A DNA stretch of 64,000 nt from G965277745 sp965277745 (GTDB taxonomy: Bacteria; Pseudomonadota; Gammaproteobacteria; Cardiobacteriales; Cardiobacteriaceae), in the NCBI GenBank assembly GCA_965277745.1, contig OZ255837.1, positions 1,116,001 through 1,180,000 of the forward strand, given 5' to 3'. Position 1 is the first letter of the stretch; every line of letters begins with the position of its first letter. Below are positions 52,440-64,000 of this stretch, piece after piece. The position numbers and the translations under genes are program-made. The notes under the pieces were generated by a model. The model searched no databases. It saw only the letters and a list, made by a program, of their open reading frames with translations, and was not told the DNA's origin.

Positions 52440-54406
52440 ACGATATGCGTAAATCACTGCTGATTTGGGGGGGGCTGATTATCCTTTTCCTGCTTTTGGT
52501 CGGCGAAGTGAACAATTTTGACAGAACAGGAAAGCCACGCGAAGTCGCCTACTCCCAATTCCTCGACCGGGTCTATGATGGCGAAGTAAAATCGGCCGAT
52601 CTCGATATGCAAAACATGACGGTGACGTTTACCGATCACGCCGGCAATCGCTACGTGGCCAACAACCCCGAACTCAATACCAGCGCACTGGTCGGGGATT
52701 TGCGCAAAAACGATGTGCTCATTAGCAGTGAACCGATCGAGAAAGAAAGCCTGTTGGCCAAGATCCTCATCAATTTGCTGCCGATTGCCGTGCTGGTTGG
52801 TTTGTTTCTCTTCGTTTCTCGCCAGATGCAGGGCGGCGGTCGCGGCAGCGCGTTTTCCTTCGGCAAGAGCAAAGCGAAACTGATTCCCGAAGACAAGATC
52901 AAGGTGACCTTTGCCGATGTCGCCGGCGCCGAAGAAGCGAAAGAAGAGGTCTTCGAAATGGTCGAATTTTTGCGAGATCCCACTAAGTTCAGCCGTCTCG
53001 GCGGACAGATTCCGCGCGGCGTTCTGATGGTCGGTCCCCCGGGAACGGGGAAAACCCTCCTTGCGCGGGCGATTGCCGGCGAAGCGAAAGTGCCGTTTTA
53101 CACGATTTCCGGTTCGGATTTCGTGGAAATGTTCGTCGGTGTCGGCGCTTCCCGGGTGCGGGACATGTTCAGCGAAGCGAAAAGGCATGCGCCATGTATC
53201 GTTTTCATCGATGAAATCGATGCGGTCGGGCGTCAGCGCGGCGCCGGTCTGGGGGGCGGGCATGACGAACGCGAACAGACGCTCAATCAACTGCTCGTGG
53301 AAATGGATGGTTTCGAAGGCAACGAAGGGGTCATCGTCATCGCCGCGACCAACCGCCCTGACGTACTGGATCCCGCCCTGCTGCGCCCGGGACGTTTCGA
53401 TCGCCAGGTGACGGTCGGACTGCCCGATCTTCGCGGTCGCGAACAGATCCTCAAGGTACACATGCGCAAGAAGCCGCTCGGCGATGATGTCGTCGCCCGC
53501 GATATCGCCCGCGGCACACCGGGCTTTTCCGGCGCCGATCTTGCCAACTTGATAAATGAGGCGGCCTTGTTCGCGGCGCGGCGTGAACACAACAAAATCT
53601 CCATGCAGGACATGGAGGACGCCAAGGACAAAATCATGATGGGCTCGGAGCGCCGCTCCATGGTGATGAGCGATGCGGAAAAGGAAATGACCGCCTATCA
53701 CGAAGCCGGACACTGTATCGTCGGGCGCCTGGTGCCGGCGCACGATCCCGTCTACAAAGTCACCATCATTCCCCGTGGCCGCGCCTTGGGAGTGACGATG
53801 TTCCTGCCGAACCAGGATCGTTACAGCTATTCCAAAGAACGCTTGGAAAGCCAGATTTCTTCGCTCTACGGCGGGCGTCTCGCCGAAGAGCTGATCTACG
53901 GAAAAGAACAGGTTTCCACCGGCGCGGCGAACGATATTGAGCGGGCAACCGGTATCGCCCGCAATATGGTGACCCAGTGGGGCTTGTCGGACAAACTCGG
54001 CCCGCTGCTTTACGCGGAAGAAGAAGGGGAAGTGTTCCTCGGACGCTCGGTGACCCGACACAAAAACGTCTCCGATGAAACAGCCAAACAGATCGACGAG
54101 GAAATTCGCATGCTGATCGATCGTAATTACTTACGCGCGCGCAAGTTGCTGGTCGATAATATGGATATTCTTCATGCGATGAGCGAAGCGCTCGTCAAAT
54201 ATGAAACGATCGATCAGATGCAGATCGACGATCTGATGAACCGCCGTGCGGTGCGTGAACCGGAAGACTGGAATGACGACAAACCCGATGCGCCGACAAA
54301 ACCCGAGGGTAAAGCGATCCCGCCGGATCCTCACGGCGAGGAGACGAAAACGAAAAAAACGCCCGGCGACGGCAAAAGCTATGATCATCCGATGGAGCAA
54401 AACTGA
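52436..54406 (+). CDS. ftsH: ATP-dependent zinc metalloprotease FtsH, TTG start
   Basis: A membrane-bound AAA+ protease that degrades unassembled membrane proteins and regulators such as LpxC, thus balancing LPS synthesis. 656 residues (644 in E. coli). Two N-terminal membrane segments lie at about 8-22 and 110-128; Walker A GPPGTGKT at 200-207, Walker B IVFIDE at 255-260, the second region of homology with RPGRFDRQV near 317, and zinc motif HEAGH at 422-426. I read TTG 52436 as start because AGAGAGG is 8 bases upstream; ATG 52445 is the alternative. Start overlaps rlmE, stop overlaps folP. Confidence 0.97.
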   Translation: MNDMRKSLLIWGGLIILFLLLVGEVNNFDRTGKPREVAYSQFLDRVYDGEVKSADLDMQNMTVTFTDHAGNRYVANNPELNTSALVGDLRKNDVLISSEPIEKESLLAKILINLLPIAVLVGLFLFVSRQMQGGGRGSAFSFGKSKAKLIPEDKIKVTFADVAGAEEAKEEVFEMVEFLRDPTKFSRLGGQIPRGVLMVGPPGTGKTLLARAIAGEAKVPFYTISGSDFVEMFVGVGASRVRDMFSEAKRHAPCIVFIDEIDAVGRQRGAGLGGGHDEREQTLNQLLVEMDGFEGNEGVIVIAATNRPDVLDPALLRPGRFDRQVTVGLPDLRGREQILKVHMRKKPLGDDVVARDIARGTPGFSGADLANLINEAALFAARREHNKISMQDMEDAKDKIMMGSERRSMVMSDAEKEMTAYHEAGHCIVGRLVPAHDPVYKVTIIPRGRALGVTMFLPNQDRYSYSKERLESQISSLYGGRLAEELIYGKEQVSTGAANDIERATGIARNMVTQWGLSDKLGPLLYAEEEGEVFLGRSVTRHKNVSDETAKQIDEEIRMLIDRNYLRARKLLVDNMDILHAMSEALVKYETIDQMQIDDLMNRRAVREPEDWNDDKPDAPTKPEGKAIPPDPHGEETKTKKTPGDGKSYDHPMEQN

Positions 54407-55260
54407 TGTTTGAAAATTGGCAATGCGGGCGCTTCACGCTCGACCTGTCGCGGACGAAAATCATGGGGGTACTGAACTGTACCTCCGATTCGTTTTCCGA
54501 CGGCGGAAAATTCCTTGATCCGGCGCTTGCCCTTGTCCATAGCGAAGAAATGATCGCCCAGGGCGCGGACGTGATAGACGTCGGGGCGGAGTCCACCCGT
54601 CCGGGTGCCAAGGCGATCGCCGTGGAAGAGGAAATCGCCCGCCTTACGCCGGTCGTCAAGGCATTGGTGGCCGACGGACGGCGGCCGGTGTCCGTCGACA
54701 CCAAAAACACGGCGACAATGCGCGCCATGCTTGCGCTCGGTGTCGACATGATCAACGACGTGCACGGTCTCGAAGCGCCGGGCGCGATCGAGGTCGTCGC
54801 CAACAGCCACTGTGGCATCTGCCTCATGCATATGCGCGGCATGCCGGAGACGATGCAGGAAGACACCCGCTATCGCGATGTGGTCGCCGAAGTCGATGGC
54901 TATTTACGCGAACGCGCCTCCCTCTGCCAGGCGGCGGGAATCGCGACGAACCGGATTCTCCTTGATCCGGGCTTCGGTTTCGGCAAGAACCCGGCGCAGA
55001 ATATGGCCCTGATTCGACAGGGCGGGCACTTCTGCGATGAGCGGTATCCGGTTTTGATCGGCGTGTCACGCAAATCGACGATCGGCCATTATCTCGATGA
55101 CCGCGGCGTTGACACGCGCTTGACGGGCAGCGTGACACTGGCCGCCCTTGGTGCCTGGCTCGGCGCCCGCATGGTGCGGGTACACGATGTACAAGAAACC
55201 CGCGACGCCCTCGCGATGGTCGAAGCCTTGCAGAAGGCGGAGGGAAAAACGCTGCAATAA
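54406..55260 (+). CDS. folP: Dihydropteroate synthase
   Basis: FolP condenses 6-hydroxymethyl-dihydropterin pyrophosphate with p-aminobenzoate; it is the sulfonamide target. 284 residues (282 in E. coli). Signatures are IMGVLNCTSDSFSDGG (19-34), DVGAESTRPGA, NDVHGL, LDPGFGFGKN and GVSRKSTIG. The ATG overlaps the ftsH stop by one base. In many gammaproteobacteria glmM follows; here the next sequence is a broken gnd whose reading frame begins at the folP stop, suggesting a deletion or insertion at this point. Confidence 0.96.
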   Translation: MFENWQCGRFTLDLSRTKIMGVLNCTSDSFSDGGKFLDPALALVHSEEMIAQGADVIDVGAESTRPGAKAIAVEEEIARLTPVVKALVADGRRPVSVDTKNTATMRAMLALGVDMINDVHGLEAPGAIEVVANSHCGICLMHMRGMPETMQEDTRYRDVVAEVDGYLRERASLCQAAGIATNRILLDPGFGFGKNPAQNMALIRQGGHFCDERYPVLIGVSRKSTIGHYLDDRGVDTRLTGSVTLAALGAWLGARMVRVHDVQETRDALAMVEALQKAEGKTLQ

Positions 55261-56706
55261 CACAAGCGGATATCGGCGTAATCGGATTGGCCGTGATGGG
55301 ACAAAACCTGATTCTCAACATGGAGGATCAGGGCGTTACCGTGGCGGCATACAACCGCAGTAAGGACAAAGTGGATAGTTTTACCGCAGGTTCTGCCAAG
55401 AGCAGGAAGATCATCGGCGTGCACACTCTGTCCGAACTGGTGAAAACTTTGAAACTACCGCGCAAAATCCTGCTGATGGTGCGTGCCGGAGAAGCAGTCG
55501 ATAATTTGATCGCACAATTGATCCCGCTACTTGATGCCGGCGATATCCATCATTGATGGTGGTAACGCCAATTTTACCGATACCGAGCGGCGTAGCAAGA
55601 TGCTGGCGGGTAAAGGATTGTACTTGATCGGTGCGGGCATATCCGGTGGTGAAGAAGGCGCGCGCCACGGTCCATCAATCATGCCAGGAGGGGAATTGTC
55701 CGCATGGCCGGAAGTGCAGCCGATTTTTCAAGCGATCGCCGCGAAAACCTCATCTGGAGAACCCTGTTGTAATTGGGTGGGCAATGGTGGTGCCGGACAT
55801 TTCGTGAAAATGGTGCATAACGGTCTTGAATACGCGGACATGCAACTGATCAGCGAAAGCTACGATTTCATGCGGACACTTCTCGGAATGAGCGCACGAG
55901 AAATGAGCGCAGTCTTTCGTTCCTGGAACGAAACGATGCTGGAGAGCTATCTGATCGAAATCACCGCAGATATTCTTTCCTATTGCGATAAGGAAGGCTG
56001 TTACGTGATCGATGCTATCCGCGATGTGGCCGCTCAGAAAGGTACAGGCAAATGGGCGAGCATCACCGCGCTTGAGTATCGCGTACCACTACCATTGATC
56101 AGTGAATCCGTATTCGCCCGTTGTCTTTCCTCATGGCAGATAGAAAGAAAAGAAGCGGCGCTTCTGTATCCCAGAGAAATCGTGCGTCTTGCAGGCAAAA
56201 CGCAATGGCTGGAAGCGTTGCGCCAGGCATTGCTTGCGGCAAAAATTATTTCTTACGCGCAAGGCTTTGTGTTGATGCGCGAAGTGTCAAGAAGTTACCG
56301 CTGGGGAATCGATATAACCAATGTTGCCACGCTGTGGCGGGAAGGATGCATCATTCGCAGTGCCTTTCTCGATGACATCCATAGCGCATTCCGTAAGGCG
56401 CCAGATCTGTCCTTCCTCTGGATGAACGACTATTTCCATGGCATTCTCCAGGAAACGCTGCACTCCTGGAGAAAAGTAGTGTCCAAGGCTGTTGAAACCG
56501 CATTACCAGTGCCTGGTCTCGGCTCAGGCCTCACTTTTCTGGATAGCTATACCAGCGCGCGCCTGCCTGCCAACCTGGTCCAGGCGCAGCGCGATTATTT
56601 CGGCGCACATACCTATGAACGGATGGACAGGCCGCGCGGCGAATGGTTTCATAGCAATTGGACGGGAAGAGGTGGCAAAGTCTCGTCAAGCAGTTACGAA
56701 GTATGA
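55257..56706 (+). pseudogene. gnd: 6-phosphogluconate dehydrogenase, lost start and one-base insertion
   Basis: The frame reads TQADIGVIGLAVMGQNL directly after an ATA (55257-55259) where ATG would be expected; ATAACA overlaps the folP stop. At 55547-55548 an extra C in GATATCCATCATT shifts the frame inside DAGDIIIDGGN; afterwards all is open to 56706, including HFVKMVHNGLEY, QKGTGKWASITALEY and AQRDYFGAHTYERMD. Removing one C gives 482 residues. That length and the end NWTGRGGKVSSSSY match the long, eukaryote-like class of 6PGDH rather than the 468-residue E. coli form. The enzyme makes ribulose-5-phosphate and NADPH. GTG 55296 or ATG 55299 cannot restore the dinucleotide motif. Confidence 0.85.
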
Positions 56707-56952
56707 AAAAAGACAAAATCAAGAAAAAAGAAAGAAACGGCGGCGGTTGAGCGTTGTAGGGTTCCCAGATCACTTGCCGTCTGCGGTTGACGCACAAGAA
56801 AACAACGGATAAAAACCCTCAAAATAACGAGTAACAATATTTACATCGCGTTCGCAAGGCATTGTATTGTGCGCTAAGTCCATATGTGATATGAAATATC
56901 CTGTCTGTAGCGTGAATGGTTTGCTATCTGTTCTTCCTTATGAATAAAATAA

Positions 56953-57471
56953 TCATTTTTTCACGAGTGTACTATTTAACGCTTGGGTTGAGCGTTTCAA
57001 CACTTCGTCAATACTTCCATAAATACTGACGACCAGCGTTTGCGATTCGTGATCAGGGCGCTCCAGGATTTTGAATTGGCTTTCGATCATGTTTACTTTC
57101 ATAAAATGTTCTTTACGTTTACGCATGCGTTTCAGGATCAGTTTCCTGCCGCCATCAAGAAAGAGAAAGGTGAGATTTTTATGCCCCTTTCGAAGTTGGT
57201 CACGATAGTTTTTCTTCAAAGCCGAGCAAGCGATGATAGCACGCTCATTTTTACTTTCCAGGCTATTTAGACAATCACGAATATTTTCCAGCCATGGTTG
57301 CCGATCACCATCATCCAGTTGCTGACCAGAGGCCATTGTCTGAATGTTATTTCGTGGATGGAAGTGATCAGCGTCGATGAATTTACAACCTGTTTTTTTT
57401 GCCAATCGTTCACCAATTGTGGTTTTGCCACAACCACAGATGCCCATTATTATAATATTGTAATTTTTCAC
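56953..57471 (-). CDS. gntK: Gluconokinase, GTG start
   Basis: GntK phosphorylates gluconate to 6-phosphogluconate. I read GTG (complement of 57469-57471) behind GGAGGAAAA as start, 172 residues (175 in E. coli GntK); the frame is open 59 codons further but that overlaps the permease fragment on the other strand. Walker A is GICGCGKT (10-17), with DADHFHPRNNIQTMASGQQL and ACSALKKNYRDQLRKG, all typical. It is AT-rich relative to the housekeeping genes. It looks intact, but its partner genes gnd and the permease are broken, so its product may have no route in this locus; 5' sequences were replaced by the permease remnant. Confidence 0.88.
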   Translation of the reverse strand: MKNYNIIIMGICGCGKTTIGERLAKKTGCKFIDADHFHPRNNIQTMASGQQLDDGDRQPWLENIRDCLNSLESKNERAIIACSALKKNYRDQLRKGHKNLTFLFLDGGRKLILKRMRKRKEHFMKVNMIESQFKILERPDHESQTLVVSIYGSIDEVLKRSTQALNSTLVKK

Positions 57472-57479
57472 TTTTCCTC

Positions 57480-58688
57480 CATTGCCAAATTCGAGCAAGT
57501 GCTGCCAACCATGATGCGTGGGTTTGCCAGTACCCTGGCATCGGTTGCCTTGTTGGTCGCATTGGGCGCAATGATTGGTAGGGTGCTGGAAGTGAGCGGT
57601 GGCGCGAAGGTAATCGCCGATACCTTGATTGGACGTTTCGGTAAGCAACGTGCTCCGTTCGCTCTGGGTGTGACATCTCTACTATTCGGGTTCCCTATTT
57701 TCTTTGATGCCAGCTTGGTCGTCATGATGCCAATTATCTTCAGTGTTGCAAAACGCTTTGGTGCTTCTCCGATCAAATACGCGCTGCCGTCAGCCGGTGC
57801 ATTCTCGGTGGTGCACGCATTCGTTCCGCCGCACCCGGGTCCAGTCGCGGCAGCTGAATTGTTGGGTGTGAACATCGCTGTGCTAATTGTCATTGGTATC
57901 CTGGTAGCAATTCCAACATGGTATATCGGTGTTTATCTGTTCGGCCTTTACGCAGAGAAAAAATTAACTGTTTCCCTGTCTGGTCTCTTCAAAGATGCGC
58001 CAATTATTGATGCAGCGCGGCCAATAAAATTTACTACGGCAACGGTCATCCTGATTTTACCCGCTTTATTGATCTTTCTGGATACCGGTCTGAATACTTT
58101 GACAGTTGCTGGACTAATGAATGATCGAACAGTATGGGTTGAATGTTTGCGTATGCTGGGGAAGACGCCGGTTGCACTATTGTTGATCCTAATTGTTTCT
58201 TTAGTCGTATTGGGCAGAGAGTACGGCATGGATAAGCTCGGAAAAGTATGTAATGACGCACTGGCGCCGATTTGTGAGGTGATCTTAATAACGGGTGCGG
58301 GTGGCATGTTTGCAGGAGTACTGCGTGCAAGTGTTATTGGTGATGCGCTTGCGGATATCCTAACGGTATCAGGAATGCCTGTTATCGTAGCGGCATTCAC
58401 CATTCCAAGCTGTTTGCGTGTTGCGCAAGGTTCGGCTACTGTAGCGCTGACAACCACGGCAGCTTTGATCGCTCCGGCCATTAAAGGCGATACTGAATTG
58501 GCGCGTTGTTTCATCGCAATCGCAGACGGTTCAATTGCACTGTCCCATTTAAATGATTCTGGTTTCTGGCTGGTCTCTCGCTTACTCGGCATGGATGAGA
58601 ATTCACCCTAAAAACCTGGATGGTAATGGAAACCTTGCTCGGTAGCATCGCGTTTATCATCGTTGTAATATTAAGCGTTATTTTTTAA
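57480..58688 (+). pseudogene. GntP-family gluconate permease, N-terminal deletion and C-terminal frameshift
   Basis: Recognisable permease sequence begins abruptly near 57480 (AKFEQVLPTMMRGFASTLAS) without a start; about the first 55 residues, with two membrane helices, are missing. Several hydrophobic segments follow, including VHAFVPPHPGPVAAAELLG and the late HLNDSGFWLVSRLLGM. The frame ends at TAA 58609-58611, while a shift just before restores TLKTWMVMETLLGSIAF to a stop at 58686-58688, the normal family end. GntP transporters import gluconate with protons. The truncation point lies 9 bp from the divergent gntK start, indicating a deletion or inversion that joined the two. Confidence 0.82.
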
Positions 58689-58704
58689 CGTGCGGGGCTA
58701 TAAA

Positions 58705-59105
58705 ATGACACAAGCGCTATCGGCTGTAACCCGACTCTCCGCGATGGGCCGGAATCTGATGCTTAACATGAGGGCCCTATAGTCGCAGTCGGGACAGAAT
58801 GGCTGCCGCTATCGTGGAATGTACAGCCAAGATCGTCGGCGTACATGCTTTGTTCGAAGGGGTGAACGAATTGCGTGCTGAAGGTGCGGGTCGGAGAAGA
58901 GGTCGATAACGTGCTCGCGCCATTGATCCCACGCCTTGATGCCGGCGATATCGTAATCAATGGCGGCAACGCCGATTTCACCGATACCGGGCGGTATGGC
59001 GAAATGCCGGCGAGAAGCGCGTTTCATCGGCACAGGTGTTTCCGGCGAGCGTCGCGAAAACGTCGTCCGATCCAAAAGCGCGCCGCGACAGCCGTTGAGT
59101 CACGA
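58705..59105 (+). pseudogene. Second gnd remnant, heavily decayed N-terminal part
   Basis: ATG 58705 opens MTQALSAVTRLSAMGRNLML, like the Gnd N-terminus MTQADIGVIGLAVMGQNL, then stops after a few codons. Further Gnd-like pieces follow in shifted frames: KIVGVHALFEGV near 58840, VRVGEEVDNVLAPLIPRLDA near 58890-58945 and INGGNADFTDTGRYGEMPA to about 59010. The rest of the gene is absent. It is less like E. coli Gnd than the first copy in parts, so it is an older or faster-decaying paralogue or duplicate. Confidence 0.7.
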
Positions 59106-59166
59106 TAAAAAACAACATTATTTTCAATAACTTGGGTTTTTGTCGAAAAATAATGTGCAAAACCTC

Positions 59167-59194
59167 TTGCATAGTTTTTTGATGTGTTTATACT
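59167..59194 (+). promoter_or_regulatory. rRNA operon promoter
   Basis: TTGCAT at 59167-59172 and TATACT at 59189-59194, 16-bp spacer, preceded by an A/T-rich stretch from 59105 that could serve as an UP element. Initiation would fall around 59201 in TTCGCG, giving a leader of about 220 nt before 16S. Confidence 0.65.
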
Positions 59195-59234
59195 TCGCGT
59201 TTTCCGTGCTTTGTTGTATGCATATGTGCGGGTT

Positions 59235-59247
59235 TGATCTTTGACAA
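59235..59247 (+). promoter_or_regulatory. boxA-like antitermination site in the rrn leader
   Basis: TGATCTTTGACAA resembles the boxA consensus TGCTCTTTAACA, located about 40 nt after the predicted start of transcription. NusB and S10 (encoded here at 24.8 kb) bind boxA in related bacteria. A matching boxA lies in the spacer before 23S. Confidence 0.6.
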
Positions 59248-59419
59248 AAGAAGAAGATAGTTTGTGCGGGTGTTTTGTGGCCTTGGCGACGGTATTCGTG
59301 AAGGGATAGGATTTTGTTGAATTTTATTTTTTCTGTTTACGGTTGCGAGAAGACGAGACACCTGAACTGACAATGATCGATGAGAGATTCACGAACTTGT
59401 CTGTGTCGGGGAAACTTTT

Positions 59420-60945
<1,526 letters not shown>

Positions 60946-61002
60946 AAAGAGAGGGCGGCAAGACACTCGCACGAACTATCTTCGATGTTCAGGCTAGGGA
61001 CA

Positions 61003-61079
61003 GGGTCTGTAGCTCAGTTGGTCAGAGCGCACCCCTGATAAGGGTGAGGTCGGAAGTTCGAGTCTTCCCAGACCCACCA
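61003..61079 (+). tRNA. tRNA-Ile (anticodon GAT), CCA encoded
   Basis: 77 nt, acceptor GGGTCTG/CAGACCC, anticodon GAT in CTGATAA, T arm GAAGTTCGAGTCTTC, encoded CCA. In the 16S-23S spacer 57 bp after 16S. Confidence 0.97.
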
Positions 61080-61082
61080 CGA

Positions 61083-61158
61083 GGGGCCATAGCTCAGCTG
61101 GGAGAGCGCCTGCTTTGCACGCAGGAGGTCAGGAGTTCGATCCTCCTTGGCTCCACCA
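61083..61158 (+). tRNA. tRNA-Ala (anticodon TGC), CCA encoded
   Basis: 76 nt, acceptor GGGGCCA/TGGCTCC, anticodon TGC in TTTGCAC, T arm AGGAGTTCGATCCTCC, encoded CCA. It follows tRNA-Ile by 3 bp, the standard pair of gammaproteobacterial rRNA spacers. Confidence 0.97.
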
Positions 61159-61581
61159 TTTTTGCGCGCGGCAGGGGTTGAGTGATTGTTGGCAGGCTTG
61201 AACGATGGTCGATTTGCCTTGTTCGAGGTGGAGAGAAAGGAACCCCCGTCCTGTTGTTTTTTGGAAAAGGCGACAGGCTTGGTGTTCTTTGCACCGTGAT
61301 CTTTAACAAATGGAAGTCAATTTAATTCAACTGAATTGAATAAGCTGAGAAACAAACAAGCGTTGTTACTTATGAAACATTTCGTCGCGCGAGCGGCGAA
61401 GTAAGAGAACCTAAGATACGACCTGGATTGTCTTTGTGCGGGCATGCGAATATGCCCGAGTCGGTCGAGTCCCTGGCGCGTTGGGCGCAGGAGCGGTTGC
61501 ACAGATACCTTTGGTATAGATGCGCGCGCCTGCCGGACGGACAGGGCTTTTCGATCGGGAAAAGAGGATTTGCGGTTGTAT
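61159..61581 (+). other. 16S-23S internal spacer after tRNA-Ala, with boxA
   Basis: 423 nt between tRNA-Ala and 23S. A boxA-like TGATCTTTAACAAA occupies 61297-61310. The flanks probably include 23S processing-stem sequence: GTGCGGGCATGCGAATATGC near 61437-61456 and GCGCGCGCCTGCC near 61522. No gene is visible. Confidence 0.6.

Positions 61582-64000
<2,419 letters not shown>

Noticed and set aside
57472..57648. N-terminal extension of GntK by 59 residues
   Set aside because: It is antisense to the permease remnant, while GTG 57471 is preceded by a strong GGAGG.

Overview
The window looks like a chromosome segment of a gammaproteobacterium with moderately high GC. The evidence is the gene order tRNA-Tyr/Gly/Thr-tuf-tRNA-Trp-secE-nusG-rplKAJL-rpoBC, an EF-Tu of gamma type, rpmJ directly after secY with no infA between them, and a 16S-tRNA-Ile-tRNA-Ala-23S ribosomal RNA operon. 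I cannot fix the family from sequence reading alone.

Layout. (1) 1-4.2 kb: a visibly AT-rich surface-sugar cluster (end of a glucose-1-phosphate cytidylyltransferase, two sugar-nucleotide SDR enzymes, a cupin 3,5-epimerase-like protein, a GT-B glycosyltransferase), followed by waaA (Kdo transferase) on the opposite strand. (2) 5.5-6.3 kb: no convincing gene, possibly a decayed one; then apaH. (3) 7.1-38.2 kb: one almost unbroken block of transcription and translation genes: four tRNAs, two tuf copies, secE, nusG, rpoB, rpoC, rpoA, fusA, secY and ribosomal protein genes of the L11-L10, str, S10, spc and alpha groups, fused head to tail. Several promoters and hairpins are readable, including a promoter plus terminator-like hairpin between rpsJ and rplC. 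(4) 38.3-40.3 kb: hemH (ferrochelatase) and a translationally coupled SDR. (5) 40.3-46.8 kb: an eroded insertion-sequence zone: a methyltransferase frameshifted in a poly-A tract, two decayed IS481-family transposases, an acetyltransferase scrap, one apparently intact IS630 element and a decayed IS5-family element, with folE2 surviving among them. (6) 46.8-55.3 kb: housekeeping RNA and protein quality genes: trmB (IS end 6 bp before its start), miaB, phoH/ybeZ, ybeY, a DUF808 membrane protein, yhbY, rlmE, ftsH, folP. (7) 55.3-59.1 kb: a collapsed gluconate/6-phosphogluconate locus: gnd with a lost start and a frameshift, intact-looking gntK, a truncated and frameshifted GntP permease and a second gnd scrap. 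(8) 59.1-64.0 kb: the rRNA operon with promoter, boxA sites, 16S, two tRNAs and a 23S cut by the window edge.

No CRISPR array, prophage, or clearly new multi-gene system was found. The most notable signals are regulatory (rpsJ-rplC promoter/attenuator; rplJ leader; near-identical tuf pair) and degenerative (IS cluster, poly-A frameshift, dismantled gluconate pathway between folP and an rRNA operon). All positions and start choices were read by eye; family names rest on recognised motifs and gene order, not on database searches.
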